Below, in pieces: positions 44,329 through 53,400 of a stretch of DNA of 64,000 nucleotides. The DNA comes from an uncultured Clostridia bacterium (lineage in GTDB: Bacteria; Bacillota; Clostridia; TANB77; CAG-508): contig OV788638.1 in NCBI GenBank assembly GCA_928721565.1, forward strand, positions 1,240,001 through 1,304,000, in the 5' to 3' direction. The notes beneath the pieces were generated by a model. That model made no database searches. It was not told where the DNA came from and was given only the letters and a program-made list of their open reading frames with translations. Both the position numbers and the translations under genes were made by a program. Numbering within the stretch: the first letter of the stretch is position 1; the number at the start of each line of letters is the position of its first letter.

Positions 44329-44564
44329 AAGTATATATAATTTTTCAAAATAACGAAGAAGAACTTGAAGATTATTGTGACTGGATACTAGGAGTATATA
44401 AAGATAAAGAGAAAGCAGAAAAAAGATTTGTTGAGTTAATAAAAACTAATAAATATGCTAAAGACAGAAAAGTAAATTTAGAGGAGCACTATAAAGAAAC
44501 TGAAAAATATGTACAATCTAATATTGGAGCTTATAGATTAGAACAACATGAAATAATTGAATAA
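44325..44564 (+). CDS. Hypothetical phage protein (79 aa)
   Basis: An acidic protein with the start KVYIIFQNNEEELEDYCDWI and a segment YKDKEKAEKRFVELIK, the pattern of DUF7336-like proteins. AAAGGGAG precedes the ATG. A terminator follows. Confidence 0.6.
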   Translation: MKVYIIFQNNEEELEDYCDWILGVYKDKEKAEKRFVELIKTNKYAKDRKVNLEEHYKETEKYVQSNIGAYRLEQHEIIE

Positions 44565-44572
44565 ATATTTTC

Positions 44573-44600
44573 AAGCACTTACTAGCAAGTAGGTGCTTTT
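44573..44600 (+). terminator. Terminator within the head region
   Basis: AAGCACTTACT pairs with AGTAGGTGCTT, then four Ts. It separates the packaging genes from the scaffold and capsid genes. Confidence 0.7.
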
Positions 44601-44623
44601 ATTATGGAAAGAAGGTGGAAAAT

Positions 44624-44782
44624 ATGTGGTTATTAGTTTTAATATTAAGCATTAAATTACAAATGCCCACTTGGTATTGGATTATATTTACTATAATAAC
44701 GATATTTAGACCTGTTATATGGGTATTTAAATATAATTTTGCTGATGGATACATGAAAGCAAAGAACAAAGACATTAAATAA
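44624..44782 (+). CDS. Small membrane protein (52 aa)
   Basis: The product (LLVLILSIKLQMPTWYWIIF) has one or two membrane segments and a short polar end. AGAAGGTGG precedes the ATG. It stands alone between two terminators. Confidence 0.55.
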   Translation: MWLLVLILSIKLQMPTWYWIIFTIITIFRPVIWVFKYNFADGYMKAKNKDIK

Positions 44783-44811
44783 GTTATTAACATTTTATAA
44801 TTATAAATTTT

Positions 44812-44838
44812 TAGACGTAGACGTGCGTCTATTTTTTT
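44812..44838 (+). terminator. Terminator before the scaffold gene
   Basis: TAGACG (44812-44817) pairs with CGTCTA (44826-44831), followed by seven Ts. Confidence 0.75.
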
Positions 44839-44935
44839 ATGCCTTTTTACTGATTGCAGGCTATAAAGAACAACAGAATACAAGTTCGCAATGGCTGGGG
44901 CTTTAAGCAATGGCTGGGGCAAAAGGAGTAAAGAA

Positions 44936-45502
44936 ATGGAAGGACAAGACAATAATGTAAATCTAAATAATGCTAATACTGGGGCAGTTACTGAACCAGC
45001 GGGGGCAAATAATACAGGAATAAATGATAATCCTGTAACATTTGATGATTTCTTAAAAGACAGAAAGAATCAGGCAGAATTTGATAAAAGAGTTCAAAAA
45101 GCTATAAACACAGCAAAAACAAACTGGGAAGAAATGATGAACAGTGAAAAAAGCGAAGCTGAAAAGTTAGCAAAGATGAACAAAGAACAAAAACTTGAAT
45201 ATCAAGCACAAAAAGAAAGAACAGACAAAGAAAAAGCACTTGCAGAATTAAATGCTTACAAATTAAAAGAACAAGCAACAAGAATAGCAAGTGAAAAAGG
45301 ATTGGATGTATCTTTATTGACTTTTTTTAATTTTGAGACAGTTAAAGCAGAAGAGATTAATTCAAAAATTGAAGAAGTTTCAAATGCTTTTAATAAAGCT
45401 GTTGAAAAAGCTGTTAATGAAAGATTAAAAGAAGATACTCCAATTCAAAAAACAGGTATTGATAATACAAAAAGCAAATCAATAGCTAGATCAAGTTATT
45501 AA
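44936..45502 (+). CDS. Phage scaffold protein (DUF4355-like)
   Basis: The 188-residue protein has a low-complexity start (N, G, A, T), then FDDFLKDRKNQAEFDKRVQK and a long coiled coil (about 60-135), as in scaffold proteins that guide capsid assembly. It ends with a basic tail. I prefer ATG 44936 after AAAGGAG; an upstream ATG at 44891 lies in a short direct repeat (GCAATGGCTGGGGC twice). It precedes the capsid gene by 19 bp. Confidence 0.85.
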   Translation: MEGQDNNVNLNNANTGAVTEPAGANNTGINDNPVTFDDFLKDRKNQAEFDKRVQKAINTAKTNWEEMMNSEKSEAEKLAKMNKEQKLEYQAQKERTDKEKALAELNAYKLKEQATRIASEKGLDVSLLTFFNFETVKAEEINSKIEEVSNAFNKAVEKAVNERLKEDTPIQKTGIDNTKSKSIARSSY

Positions 45503-45521
45503 AAAATAGGAGGAATTAAAA

Positions 45522-46637
45522 ATGGGAGAAATTACACAAGAAGCATTAAATATAATGCTACAAGATGGCAAAACAAAGGATAATTTAAAACAAGTATTAA
45601 GTGGAGTATTAGAAAATGTTGCATCAAGAGCAATATCAGAACAAATCAAAGCAAAAAATGGTTCAGGAAATCCAGAAGGCGGAGTAATTGAGTATAAAAG
45701 ATTTGTAAACGCAGAGTTAAAAGATAAAGGTACTGCAAGAGCCGCAGGAAAAGGCGATAAAATAAAAGCTAAACCAGTAAAAGTTGTTATTGATACAGAC
45801 AAAGAAATTGTTGAAGAATTGCAAGGAAAAGACGTAAAACTTTATGGCATTGATGGTATGGCTGAAAAAAGAAAAGTAAACCATCAATCAGCTATTATAA
45901 GATACTTAGATAGAGAATTTTTTGCAAAGGTATTGGAAGGAACAGAAGTTTCTGCAAAAGATAATGTACAAGATACAATTGATACTTTATTACAAAAAGC
46001 AAGAACTTTAAGAAACGATTTTATTGATGGAATAGAATCAGACTTATTAGTTATTGTTGTAGATAGTGAATACAGAAAAGGAATGAAGAAAATTCTTGAC
46101 GAATTACCAAATGGAACAGACCCAAAAGAACAAGCAATTGGTATGTACGATTCTGTTAGAGTTTATGAATCAACAAGATTACCAGATGGCGTAAAAGCTG
46201 TTGTAATGATGGATGGGGCTATTGCTCAACCATTTTATGTATCAGAATATGGAGCAGAGAAAGTGCCATTTGATGATGCTGTAGCATTAGAAGATTTCTT
46301 ATATAAAGGAACAAAAGCATTAATGGAAGACACTATATTCTATGTAACAGATGCTTCACTTAAAACTTTAAATGTAACATCAGAAGCAGGAACATCAACT
46401 GGAAAAACAAAAATAACTGTTACACCAGCTTTAACTTCTGGAAATAGTTATAAATATAAAGCAGCAGCTAATCCAACAATACCAGAATATGATGCTGTTT
46501 GCACATCTGGATATACAGCTTGGAATGGAACAGACGAAATAACAGCAACAACAGGACAAAAAATAGTAATTGTTGAAGTTGATTCAGCGAATAAGGCTAA
46601 AAAAGCAGGAATAGCAACAATTGCTTCAATGGCCTAA
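45522..46637 (+). CDS. Major capsid protein with a C-terminal beta domain
   Basis: The 371-residue protein is a HK97-fold-like capsid protein of the kind found in SPP1-related phages (GVIEYKRFVNAELKDKGTAR, then VDSEYRKGMKKILDELPNGT, then VALEDFLYKGTKALMEDTIF). From about residue 285 an added threonine-rich beta domain (TKITVTPALTSGNSYKYKAA, then GTDEITATTGQKIVIVEVD) should decorate the capsid surface. AGGAGG precedes the start. Confidence 0.88.
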   Translation: MGEITQEALNIMLQDGKTKDNLKQVLSGVLENVASRAISEQIKAKNGSGNPEGGVIEYKRFVNAELKDKGTARAAGKGDKIKAKPVKVVIDTDKEIVEELQGKDVKLYGIDGMAEKRKVNHQSAIIRYLDREFFAKVLEGTEVSAKDNVQDTIDTLLQKARTLRNDFIDGIESDLLVIVVDSEYRKGMKKILDELPNGTDPKEQAIGMYDSVRVYESTRLPDGVKAVVMMDGAIAQPFYVSEYGAEKVPFDDAVALEDFLYKGTKALMEDTIFYVTDASLKTLNVTSEAGTSTGKTKITVTPALTSGNSYKYKAAANPTIPEYDAVCTSGYTAWNGTDEITATTGQKIVIVEVDSANKAKKAGIATIASMA

Positions 46638-46655
46638 GAATAGGAGGCAATAGAA

Positions 46656-46961
46656 ATGGCAGAAACCAGTAATATAGATAAAATAACAGCTGATTTGGGA
46701 GCTAATTATAAAGGTGACAAAGAAGTCTTACAAGAAATATTAGAGGAAGTTAGTTCTATTGCCTCTGATATTTCTAATAGACAAAAAGAGGATATAAGGT
46801 TATTTCCATATATTAAAAAAGCAACAAAAGCAGTTTATCTGTCAAGAGGTGCAGAAGGATTAACAAGCAGAAATGAGGGTTCTATTTCAACATCATTTGA
46901 AGATATTATAGATAAATTAAGAAATGACATTATAAAATCTGGTTTAAGGAGGATTAAATAA
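46656..46961 (+). CDS. Probable head-tail connector protein (101 aa)
   Basis: A small helical protein just after the capsid gene, the usual place of the gp15-like adaptor. It has SNRQKEDIRLFPYIKKATKA in the middle. AGGAGG precedes it. The call rests mainly on position. Confidence 0.7.
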   Translation: MAETSNIDKITADLGANYKGDKEVLQEILEEVSSIASDISNRQKEDIRLFPYIKKATKAVYLSRGAEGLTSRNEGSISTSFEDIIDKLRNDIIKSGLRRIK

Positions 46962-47290
46962 TGTTAGTACGAGATTTAACAAAAGTATATATATCAGAAT
47001 ACGAAGAAATAGAAGATCATGGCGAGATAGATAAAGTATGGAAATATAAAGGACAAGCTTGGCTAAATATGCAACAAGATGTCAATGAGCTAGATAGAAA
47101 ATCTACTGGTGAAGTTGATTATAGTACTTATAAAGGAAGAACAACAAGTGAATATGATATACAAAAAGGCAATGGAATATCATTTGAAGATATCTCAAAA
47201 TTAGAGAAGTTTAAGCCTCAATACAAAGTAACTGATAAAAATAAAGTTGGAAGTACTTATTTATATATATGTGAGAAGGTGCAAGAATGA
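46961..47290 (+). CDS. Probable head closure protein (109 aa)
   Basis: A beta-rich protein with VWKYKGQAWLNMQQDVNELD and GSTYLYICEKVQE, placed as the gp16-like stopper between connector and gp10. TAAGGAGG precedes the ATG. Its end overlaps the next gene. Confidence 0.68.
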   Translation: MLVRDLTKVYISEYEEIEDHGEIDKVWKYKGQAWLNMQQDVNELDRKSTGEVDYSTYKGRTTSEYDIQKGNGISFEDISKLEKFKPQYKVTDKNKVGSTYLYICEKVQE

Positions 47291-47831
47291 TAAATTTCAG
47301 TTGTAACATAAAAGTAAAACATAATTTCAAAAATATAGAGGCTATAACTAAGAAATTACCACAGATGGCAAAAGAAATAACAGAAGATGTATTAAAAAAC
47401 ATTAGAGGTTATGCTATAAGGTTGGAAAAAGGTCATAATGAAGATGGGATATTAGTTGAAATGATTGATATGACAAATAAAACAGTTAAAGGCAGGGTTT
47501 ATTGTGACCCTGCAAAATTTATGACTGAAAATGGACAATCTTATTTATGGTTTGAATATTTTGGAACTCGGACAATTTGCAGAGCAAGAACATGTAGGAA
47601 AAACAAAACACTTTATTGAATCAGGGTATACAGAATGGTATATACCTGTGAACAAAGTAGGAAGGTCATTAAATTATCCTATTGTAACAATAGGTGGAAA
47701 ACAATTCTATGTGGCAGTTCGGAGCAAAAGCAAATCACTTTTTGGGAGATGCAGAATTTAAAAGTAGAAATGAAAATGCAGAAATCATTAAGAAAAAATT
47801 AGATGAGATGCTAAAGGAGGCATGTAAATGA
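47287..47831 (+). CDS. HK97 gp10-like protein, needs two +1 shifts at CGG
   Basis: The first frame (47287 onward) ends soon after CGG at 47569. Skipping the C gives GTGQFAEQEHVGKTKHFIES and WYIPVNKVGRSLNYPIVTIG. That second frame meets another in-frame CGG at 47720; skipping its C leads to GAKANHFLGDAEFKSRNENA and the end EIIKKKLDEMLKEACK with TGA at 47829. The end overlaps the next ATG (ATGA), as is usual. The joined product of about 180 residues fits the gp10 family; no single frame does. Confidence 0.85.
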
Positions 47832-48214
47832 AAGACTTAAGCACAAAAGATTTCAGCGATTTAGTTTATGAAAAGCTAGAAACATTAAAATATAAACAAA
47901 TATTAACTAATCCAACAACAACAAGTAAATTTCCTTGTTTAGAATTACATACACCTTTAAAGTCAGTAAATCTAACAGAAAATGCATTTCCTATTCGTTC
48001 TACATTTCAGATATCAATAACTTGTTGGAATGAAAAACAACGCCAAGCTATGCAAATGACAGATGAAGTTGATTTAAAGCTTCAAAAACTAAATTTTACA
48101 AGGACAAATACCAGTCCTGCAGTATATGACTCTATATTGCAAAAATACGGTATAACAATAACATTTGAGGTTCGTTATAATTCAATAACGGCCTCTTTTA
48201 ATTTTATAAGATAA
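47828..48214 (+). CDS. Tail completion / tail terminator protein (128 aa)
   Basis: A mixed alpha/beta protein with FPCLELHTPLKSVNLTENAF and TFQISITCWNEKQRQAMQM, in the place of gp17-like tail terminators. AAAGGAGG precedes the ATG. Confidence 0.75.
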   Translation: MKDLSTKDFSDLVYEKLETLKYKQILTNPTTTSKFPCLELHTPLKSVNLTENAFPIRSTFQISITCWNEKQRQAMQMTDEVDLKLQKLNFTRTNTSPAVYDSILQKYGITITFEVRYNSITASFNFIR

Positions 48215-48230
48215 TAAGGAGGAATTTAAA

Positions 48231-48689
48231 ATGCCAGAACCAAAAACAAGTACAATGACAAAATTATTTCATGCAGATACACTAGCAGACTTGAAGGATT
48301 CAAGTAAAAGAAAGCAAATAGCATTTGTGCAAAGTATACCTGAATTTTTAAAAGCACCAGAAGGAGTAACTTATAGTGCTTTAGATATTCCGGATGAAAG
48401 GCAAGCAGAAGGAAGACAAAAAGCAGAGAATCTAGAAATAGAAATACTATTCAAAGAAGATCAATATGATGAACTAAAAGCTGTTCAAACAGCTAAGACG
48501 AATGGATACTGGGCAATACAGTTGCCAGAAGATACAGCATCAGAAGATGGAAAACCACTAACATGGTACTTTACAGGTACATGTTATATAGGAATGAGTG
48601 AAATTGCTATAGATGACATGTTAAAATCAAAATTAACAATTTACAGAAGTTCCGCAATAGAAGAAAGTAAAGGCTTTCCCACAGCCTAG
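48231..48689 (+). CDS. Major tail (tube) protein with a possible +1 extended form
   Basis: The 152-residue protein is placed and shaped as the tail tube protein (FVQSIPEFLKAPEGVTYSAL, then YWAIQLPEDTASEDGKPLTW). Near its end TTT-CCC-ACA-GCC-TAG is followed seven nt later by an H-type pseudoknot (48689-48734). A +1 slip at CCC-A opens a 26-residue extension (QPSSTLSARSRTRKVTSTIK, then EDSEEA) to TAA at 48760. Listeria phage PSA makes a long tail protein in the same way. AAGGAGG precedes the start. Confidence 0.85.
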   Translation: MPEPKTSTMTKLFHADTLADLKDSSKRKQIAFVQSIPEFLKAPEGVTYSALDIPDERQAEGRQKAENLEIEILFKEDQYDELKAVQTAKTNGYWAIQLPEDTASEDGKPLTWYFTGTCYIGMSEIAIDDMLKSKLTIYRSSAIEESKGFPTA

Positions 48690-48734
48690 TTCTACATTAA
48701 GTGCTAGGAGTAGAACGAGAAAAGTTACTAGCAC
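48689..48734 (+). promoter_or_regulatory. H-type pseudoknot at the end of the tail tube gene
   Basis: Stem 1: GTTCTAC (48689-48695) with GTAGAAC (48710-48716). Stem 2: GTGCTAG (48701-48707) with CTAGCAC (48728-48734). The 5' arm of stem 2 lies in the loop of stem 1, so the helices interlock. Both are perfect 7-bp stems. The distance to CCC_A is about 7 nt, suitable to stimulate frameshifting. Confidence 0.8.
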
Positions 48735-48749
48735 AATAAAAGAAGATTC

Positions 48750-48776
48750 AGAGGAGGCATAAGCCTTCTCTCTTTT
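48750..48776 (+). terminator. Hairpin with T-run after the tail tube gene
   Basis: AGAGGAGGC (48750-48758) pairs with GCCTTCTCT (48763-48771) with a 4-nt loop, then CTTTT. It probably lowers transcription from the abundant tail tube gene to the chaperone genes. Confidence 0.7.
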
Positions 48777-48794
48777 GCAAAGGAGAGAAAATAA

Positions 48795-49241
48795 ATGATA
48801 ATAGAAACAAAAAATAAAACAATTAATTTAGTACTAAAAACAAGAAAAATAGTAGAAATAGCTAATCTACTAAAGAATAAGAACTTTGAGGAAGCTTTCA
48901 CGAAAGCATATTCCGTTTTAGATATGGAAGCATTGTCAAAAATAATATTTAAACTAGCAGAAAATGAAGAAGGAAAAAGTGTATTTACATCATCTAATGA
49001 AGTATATGACTTTATGGATGAATGCAGAGCAGAAAACATAACAGTAAGTAATCTATATGAAAAGATTGCGGAGGCATTGAATGAAGAGGGTTTTTTCAAA
49101 AAGAAGATGAGCAAAAAAGAATTAAAAGAAATAACATCAAATCCTTTATCACAAATGAATATGAACGAGCTCGTTCAAAAGTCAGCAGAATCAGCAATGA
49201 GCAAAATAGCAGAACAACAATTTCAAGGATACATGGGTTAA
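48795..49241 (+). CDS. Tail assembly chaperone (gpG-like)
   Basis: The 148-residue helical protein lies between tail tube and tape measure, the position of lambda gpG. It starts with beta strands (IETKNKTINLVLKTRKIVEI) as in related Firmicute chaperones. AAAGGAG precedes the ATG. Its end overlaps the -1 frame that continues into the gpT-like part, giving a gpGT fusion. Confidence 0.82.
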   Translation: MIIETKNKTINLVLKTRKIVEIANLLKNKNFEEAFTKAYSVLDMEALSKIIFKLAENEEGKSVFTSSNEVYDFMDECRAENITVSNLYEKIAEALNEEGFFKKKMSKKELKEITSNPLSQMNMNELVQKSAESAMSKIAEQQFQGYMG

Positions 49242-49600
49242 ATGATATAATAAAAAATATAAAAGAATCTAAGAACTTAATTGAATTAATATATGCAATT
49301 GAACCACTGACATATTATTTTGATATGAAACCATGTGAATTTTGGAATAGTAGATATTCAGAAATAAATATATACTGTCAGGCACATCTTATAAAAACAA
49401 TTGATGATTTAAAACGTGAAATTAATTTACAAGAAGCGGTAACAAATAAACTTATAAGAGCAGATAGGATGAGCAGAAACCCTAAAATAGTACCAATCAG
49501 AGATAATTACAAAAAATTATTTAAGGAAGAAGAACAAACACAGTCTCCAGAAGAAATTATAAGAAGAATGAGAGGTATAATGAAAGCAGAAAAAAATTAA
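49235..49600 (+). CDS. gpT-like part of the tail chaperone, made by -1 frameshift
   Basis: The frame -1 to gpG is open through the gpG stop and reads GLNDIIKNIKESKNLIELIY, then IEPLTYYFDMKPCEFWNSRY, to TAA at 49598. It has no start codon until ATG 49325. This is the usual layout of the gpG/gpGT frameshift. A possible slip point is ATG-GGT-TAA (GGT to GGG at 49235-49237, then TTA). Another is the C_AAA_AAG near 49099. Which one acts cannot be told by eye. Confidence 0.75.
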   Translation, partial: GLNDIIKNIKESKNLIELIYAIEPLTYYFDMKPCEFWNSRYSEINIYCQAHLIKTIDDLKREINLQEAVTNKLIRADRMSRNPKIVPIRDNYKKLFKEEEQTQSPEEIIRRMRGIMKAEKN

Positions 49601-49624
49601 AAAAATTATACTTTTCGACAAATT

Positions 49625-49657
49625 TTGACAAAAAAGCATAATTAGAAGTGATATAAT
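49625..49657 (+). promoter_or_regulatory. Extended -10 promoter of the tail-module moron
   Basis: TG-A-TATAAT (49649-49657) is an extended -10 box. A TTGACA at 49625-49630 is 21 bp upstream, too far to be ideal. It drives the gene at 49691 on its own, independent of the late operon. Confidence 0.7.
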
Positions 49658-49690
49658 TTTTTTATAGTAGAAATAGAAGGAGGAATTTTA

Positions 49691-50290
49691 ATGGAAGAAA
49701 AAAAGAAAAGTGGATTTGCAACTGCTGGATTAGTATTAGGAATTATAGGAATATGTACTTCATTTATCCCAATAATAAATAATGTATCATTTATACTAGG
49801 GCTGATTGGAATGATATTTGGAATAGTTTCTTTAATTAAGAAAGCTAGTAAAGGGCAAGCAATAGCAGGAGTGGTTTTGTGTATTCTAACTATGGTTATT
49901 ACGATAAACTCTCAACAAGCTTTATCAAATAGTCTAAATGAAGTTAGTTCAAATTTAGATAAAGCAACAGGATCAAGTACAGAGGAAGTATTAGCAAATG
50001 ATGCGAATGTAGAGCTGGGAAATTTTGAAGTAACAAAAGGTAATTACGGTATAACAGACACAAAGCTTACAGTAAAAGTTACAAACAAAACCAGTGAAAA
50101 AAAATCTTTTACTCTTCATATTGAAGCAGTAGATGGTTCTGGTGCAAGAATCAATGAAGATTATGTTTATGCCAATAATTTAGCAGCAGGACAAAGTCAA
50201 AATTTTGATATATTTACAGTAGTAACATCAGATAAAATAGATTCAATGAAAAATGCTACTTTTAAAATCATAGAAGCTTCTATGTATTAA
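49691..50290 (+). CDS. DUF4190-like membrane protein with an outer beta domain (prophage moron)
   Basis: The 199-residue protein starts KSGFATAGLVLGIIGICTSF and has two or three membrane segments (about 10-30, 33-52, 57-75) as in DUF4190 proteins. An outer domain follows (GNFEVTKGNYGITDTKLTVK, then NKTSEKKSFTLHIEAVDGSG) with a FxLYD/DUF4352-like beta fold. It has its own extended -10 promoter and terminator inside the tail operon. It is therefore a moron expressed in the lysogen, perhaps altering the host surface. AAGGAGG precedes the start. Confidence 0.8.
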   Translation: MEEKKKSGFATAGLVLGIIGICTSFIPIINNVSFILGLIGMIFGIVSLIKKASKGQAIAGVVLCILTMVITINSQQALSNSLNEVSSNLDKATGSSTEEVLANDANVELGNFEVTKGNYGITDTKLTVKVTNKTSEKKSFTLHIEAVDGSGARINEDYVYANNLAAGQSQNFDIFTVVTSDKIDSMKNATFKIIEASMY

Positions 50291-50360
50291 AATAAAAAAA
50301 TACTTAATCAGAGATGATATAGGGGTACCATTAAGAGAAACTAAAAAACAAAATACTTAA

Positions 50361-50388
50361 AAACACTTACTTAGGTAGGTGTTTTTTT
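50361..50388 (+). terminator. Terminator of the moron gene
   Basis: AAACACTTAC pairs with GTAGGTGTTT, followed by a T-run. Confidence 0.8.
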
Positions 50389-50419
50389 TATGCAAAAATA
50401 AAGAAAGGAGGAATGTTTT

Positions 50420-53400
50420 ATGACAGTTGAAGAAATAGAAATTATTGTTACTGCAAAAGTTGAAGAAGCATTGAAAGAATTTCAAAAATTTTCACCCGCT
50501 ATAAAACAAGTAATGAAACAAGGACAGGAAGCTTTTTCACAAATAGATATGAAAGAATTTAATAATAAAGTAAAGCAATCAGTAGTTCAAACGAAAAAAC
50601 AAATTGACAATATTAAAAAAGCAACTCAAAATAGCGAAATAGCAATCAAAGTGAACGATAAAGAAGCAAAGAAAGCAATAAGTCAAATTCAAAAATCTTT
50701 GAATAGTCTAAAAAACAAACTGAACAACGGAGAAAAATTTAGTGGATTTATGAATGAAAAAGAAGCGGGAAAACTTGATGCATCTGTGACTAAGCAGATT
50801 GAGAGTATTGCAAAGAGAATGAGTAGAACAATCAATGGATATTCTGGAGAAATACAGAAATTTGTGGGAAATATTGATTTTAAAAGTTTACAAAATAAAA
50901 TGCAGGGAATCGAAAAAGTTACAGAAAAAACTGGGAAAAGGATAGGAAGTATAAAATATGATGATAAAAATATAGCAAATTATATAAATGCATTTACGAA
51001 AACAATGGATTTGCATCCAAGAATGAAAACAGCAGATAAAATGCAATTGGCAAATTCTAAAATTGAGAATCAAGATTTTTATATGAAGAATAAAATGAAT
51101 ACACCAGAAGATAAAAAAACAAAATTTAAAATAACAGGGTATTCTACAGGAGAGTATGAAAATATTGCTCCAAGTGCTAATTCTCTTAATTTATGGGATA
51201 CTTTAAAAAATAAAATAGAACAAATAAAGCCTTCTATACAGCAATTAAAACAGACATTAAGCGGCGTTGGAAATAATGACAAAGAATTAGGTTCGTTCAA
51301 ACAAAAAATAGAACAAGTTAAGCCTAGTATATCTAATATAAAAAATAGTTTTAATGGACTTCCAAAGATAACACAAAATATAACAAATAATATAAAAGGC
51401 ATGGGTAGTGGACTGAAAAATGGATTGAGGCAAATCTTGAGATATGCAGGAGCATTATTCTCATTACAATCTATATATTCTACATTAAGCGGAGCAGCAC
51501 ATACATGGTTATCAAGTCAAAATGCAGAAGCAAAACAATTAAATGCTAATATAGAATATATGAAGTATGCTATGGGGTCGGCGTTAGCACCAATAATCCA
51601 ATTTATAACTAATTTAGTGTATCAGTTAATGAAAGCTATTCAAAGTGTTGCTTATGCAATGACAGGAGTAAATATATTTGCGAAAGCAAGTGCAGGAGCA
51701 TTTAAGAGTGCACAAAAAAGTGCAAAAGATACAAGTAAAAGTTTATCTAGTATACATAGTGAAATAAATAATGTTGGAGATAAAGGCAATAACGGAAGTG
51801 AAAATAGTTCTCCCAATATAGGAGATTTATCAAAATTAAATCCAACAAATAGTTTAGTAGATGCTATTAAAAATGGAAATTGGTATGAAGTTGGAGCAAC
51901 AATAGGCCAAAAACTAAATAATGCAATGAATAATATAGATTGGACCAAAATACAAAATACGGCAAGAAAAATTGGAACTGGAATTGCACAAACTCTGAAT
52001 GGATTTATCGCCACGACAGATTGGAGTCAAGTGGGAAATACATTTGCACAAGGAATAAATACTATTATTTACTTTGGTTACAATTTCGTGACTACATTTG
52101 ATTGGAAACAGTTTGGAAAGGCAATTGGAGATAGTATAAATGGATTTTTTAATAATATAGACTGGGCAACAGCAGGTCAAACTTTAAGCGAAGGAATAAA
52201 AGGTGCATTCAGTACAATATATACAGCATTGGAGACTATTGACTGGCAACAATTAGCAAAAGATGCTGAACAATTTGTTTCTAATATAGACTGGAGTGGA
52301 ATTACACAAGCATTTTTTAGAGGAATTGGTTCAGCTTTTGGAGGATTAGAGGCCTTTATAGGACAATTAGAATATGATATTTTGTATAAAATAGGAGAAT
52401 ATTTTCAAGGCTGGATAGATAAGTCAAGAGAATTAGGCGGAAATATAGTTGATGGAATACTTATAGGAATATTGTATGGTATAGGAGCAATAGCAACTTG
52501 GATTAATGATAATATCTTTGTTCCATTTGTGGAAGGATTTAAAAATGCATTTGGAATACATTCACCATCTACTGTTATGATGGAAATGGGTGGATATATA
52601 ATAGATGGTTTAAAAAATGGACTACTAGGAATATGGGATAAAGTAAAGCAACCATTTGTTGATTTTAAAAATAATGTAACTAGTAAATTCACAGAAATAA
52701 AAAGCAATATTTCAAACTGGTCAAGTAATACCAAAACAACAATTTTAAATTGGGGAAATGATGTAAAGAACAAGATTAGTTCGGCTTGGAGTAATGCATC
52801 ACAAAATGTGAATAACAGTGTAAACTCTCTAAAAAACAATATAGTAACAGGATTAAATAGTGCAAAAAGTACAGTTTCAGATTGGGGAGGCAACATAAAA
52901 AACACATTTTCTAATTTGGCAAGAGATGCATCTTCTTGGGGAAGAGATTTAGTAGATAATATGACATCAGGAATAAAAAATAACATTTATAAGATAAGTA
53001 ATGCAGCTAATTCAATTGCAGGAAAGATAAATGATTATTTGCATTTTACAGAGCCGGATGTAGGACCATTGTCAAACTTTCATACATATATGCCAGACAT
53101 GATTGATTTAATGGTTAGCGGAATAAGAGACAATACAAGTAAAGTAAAGAATGAAATAGAAAATTTGGCAGGAACAATGTCATATACTATTAATACAGAT
53201 GGAATAGGAGATATTCCTCAAACTAATACCAAGATAGAGCCAGTAAAAGTACAGTCACAAAACTTACTTGAGACACTTGAAGATATATTAGCTGGTCAGA
53301 GCAACAATGGACAACCAGTACATGTAACAATACAATATTTAGGTAAAGAAATCTTTGATGACACAATAGATTATATAAATTCAAAAACCAGAAGGACTGG

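Noticed and set aside
44891..44935. Upstream start for the scaffold gene (frame starting MAGALSNGWG)
   Set aside because: AAAGGAG lies right before ATG 44936; the upstream part arises from a short direct repeat.
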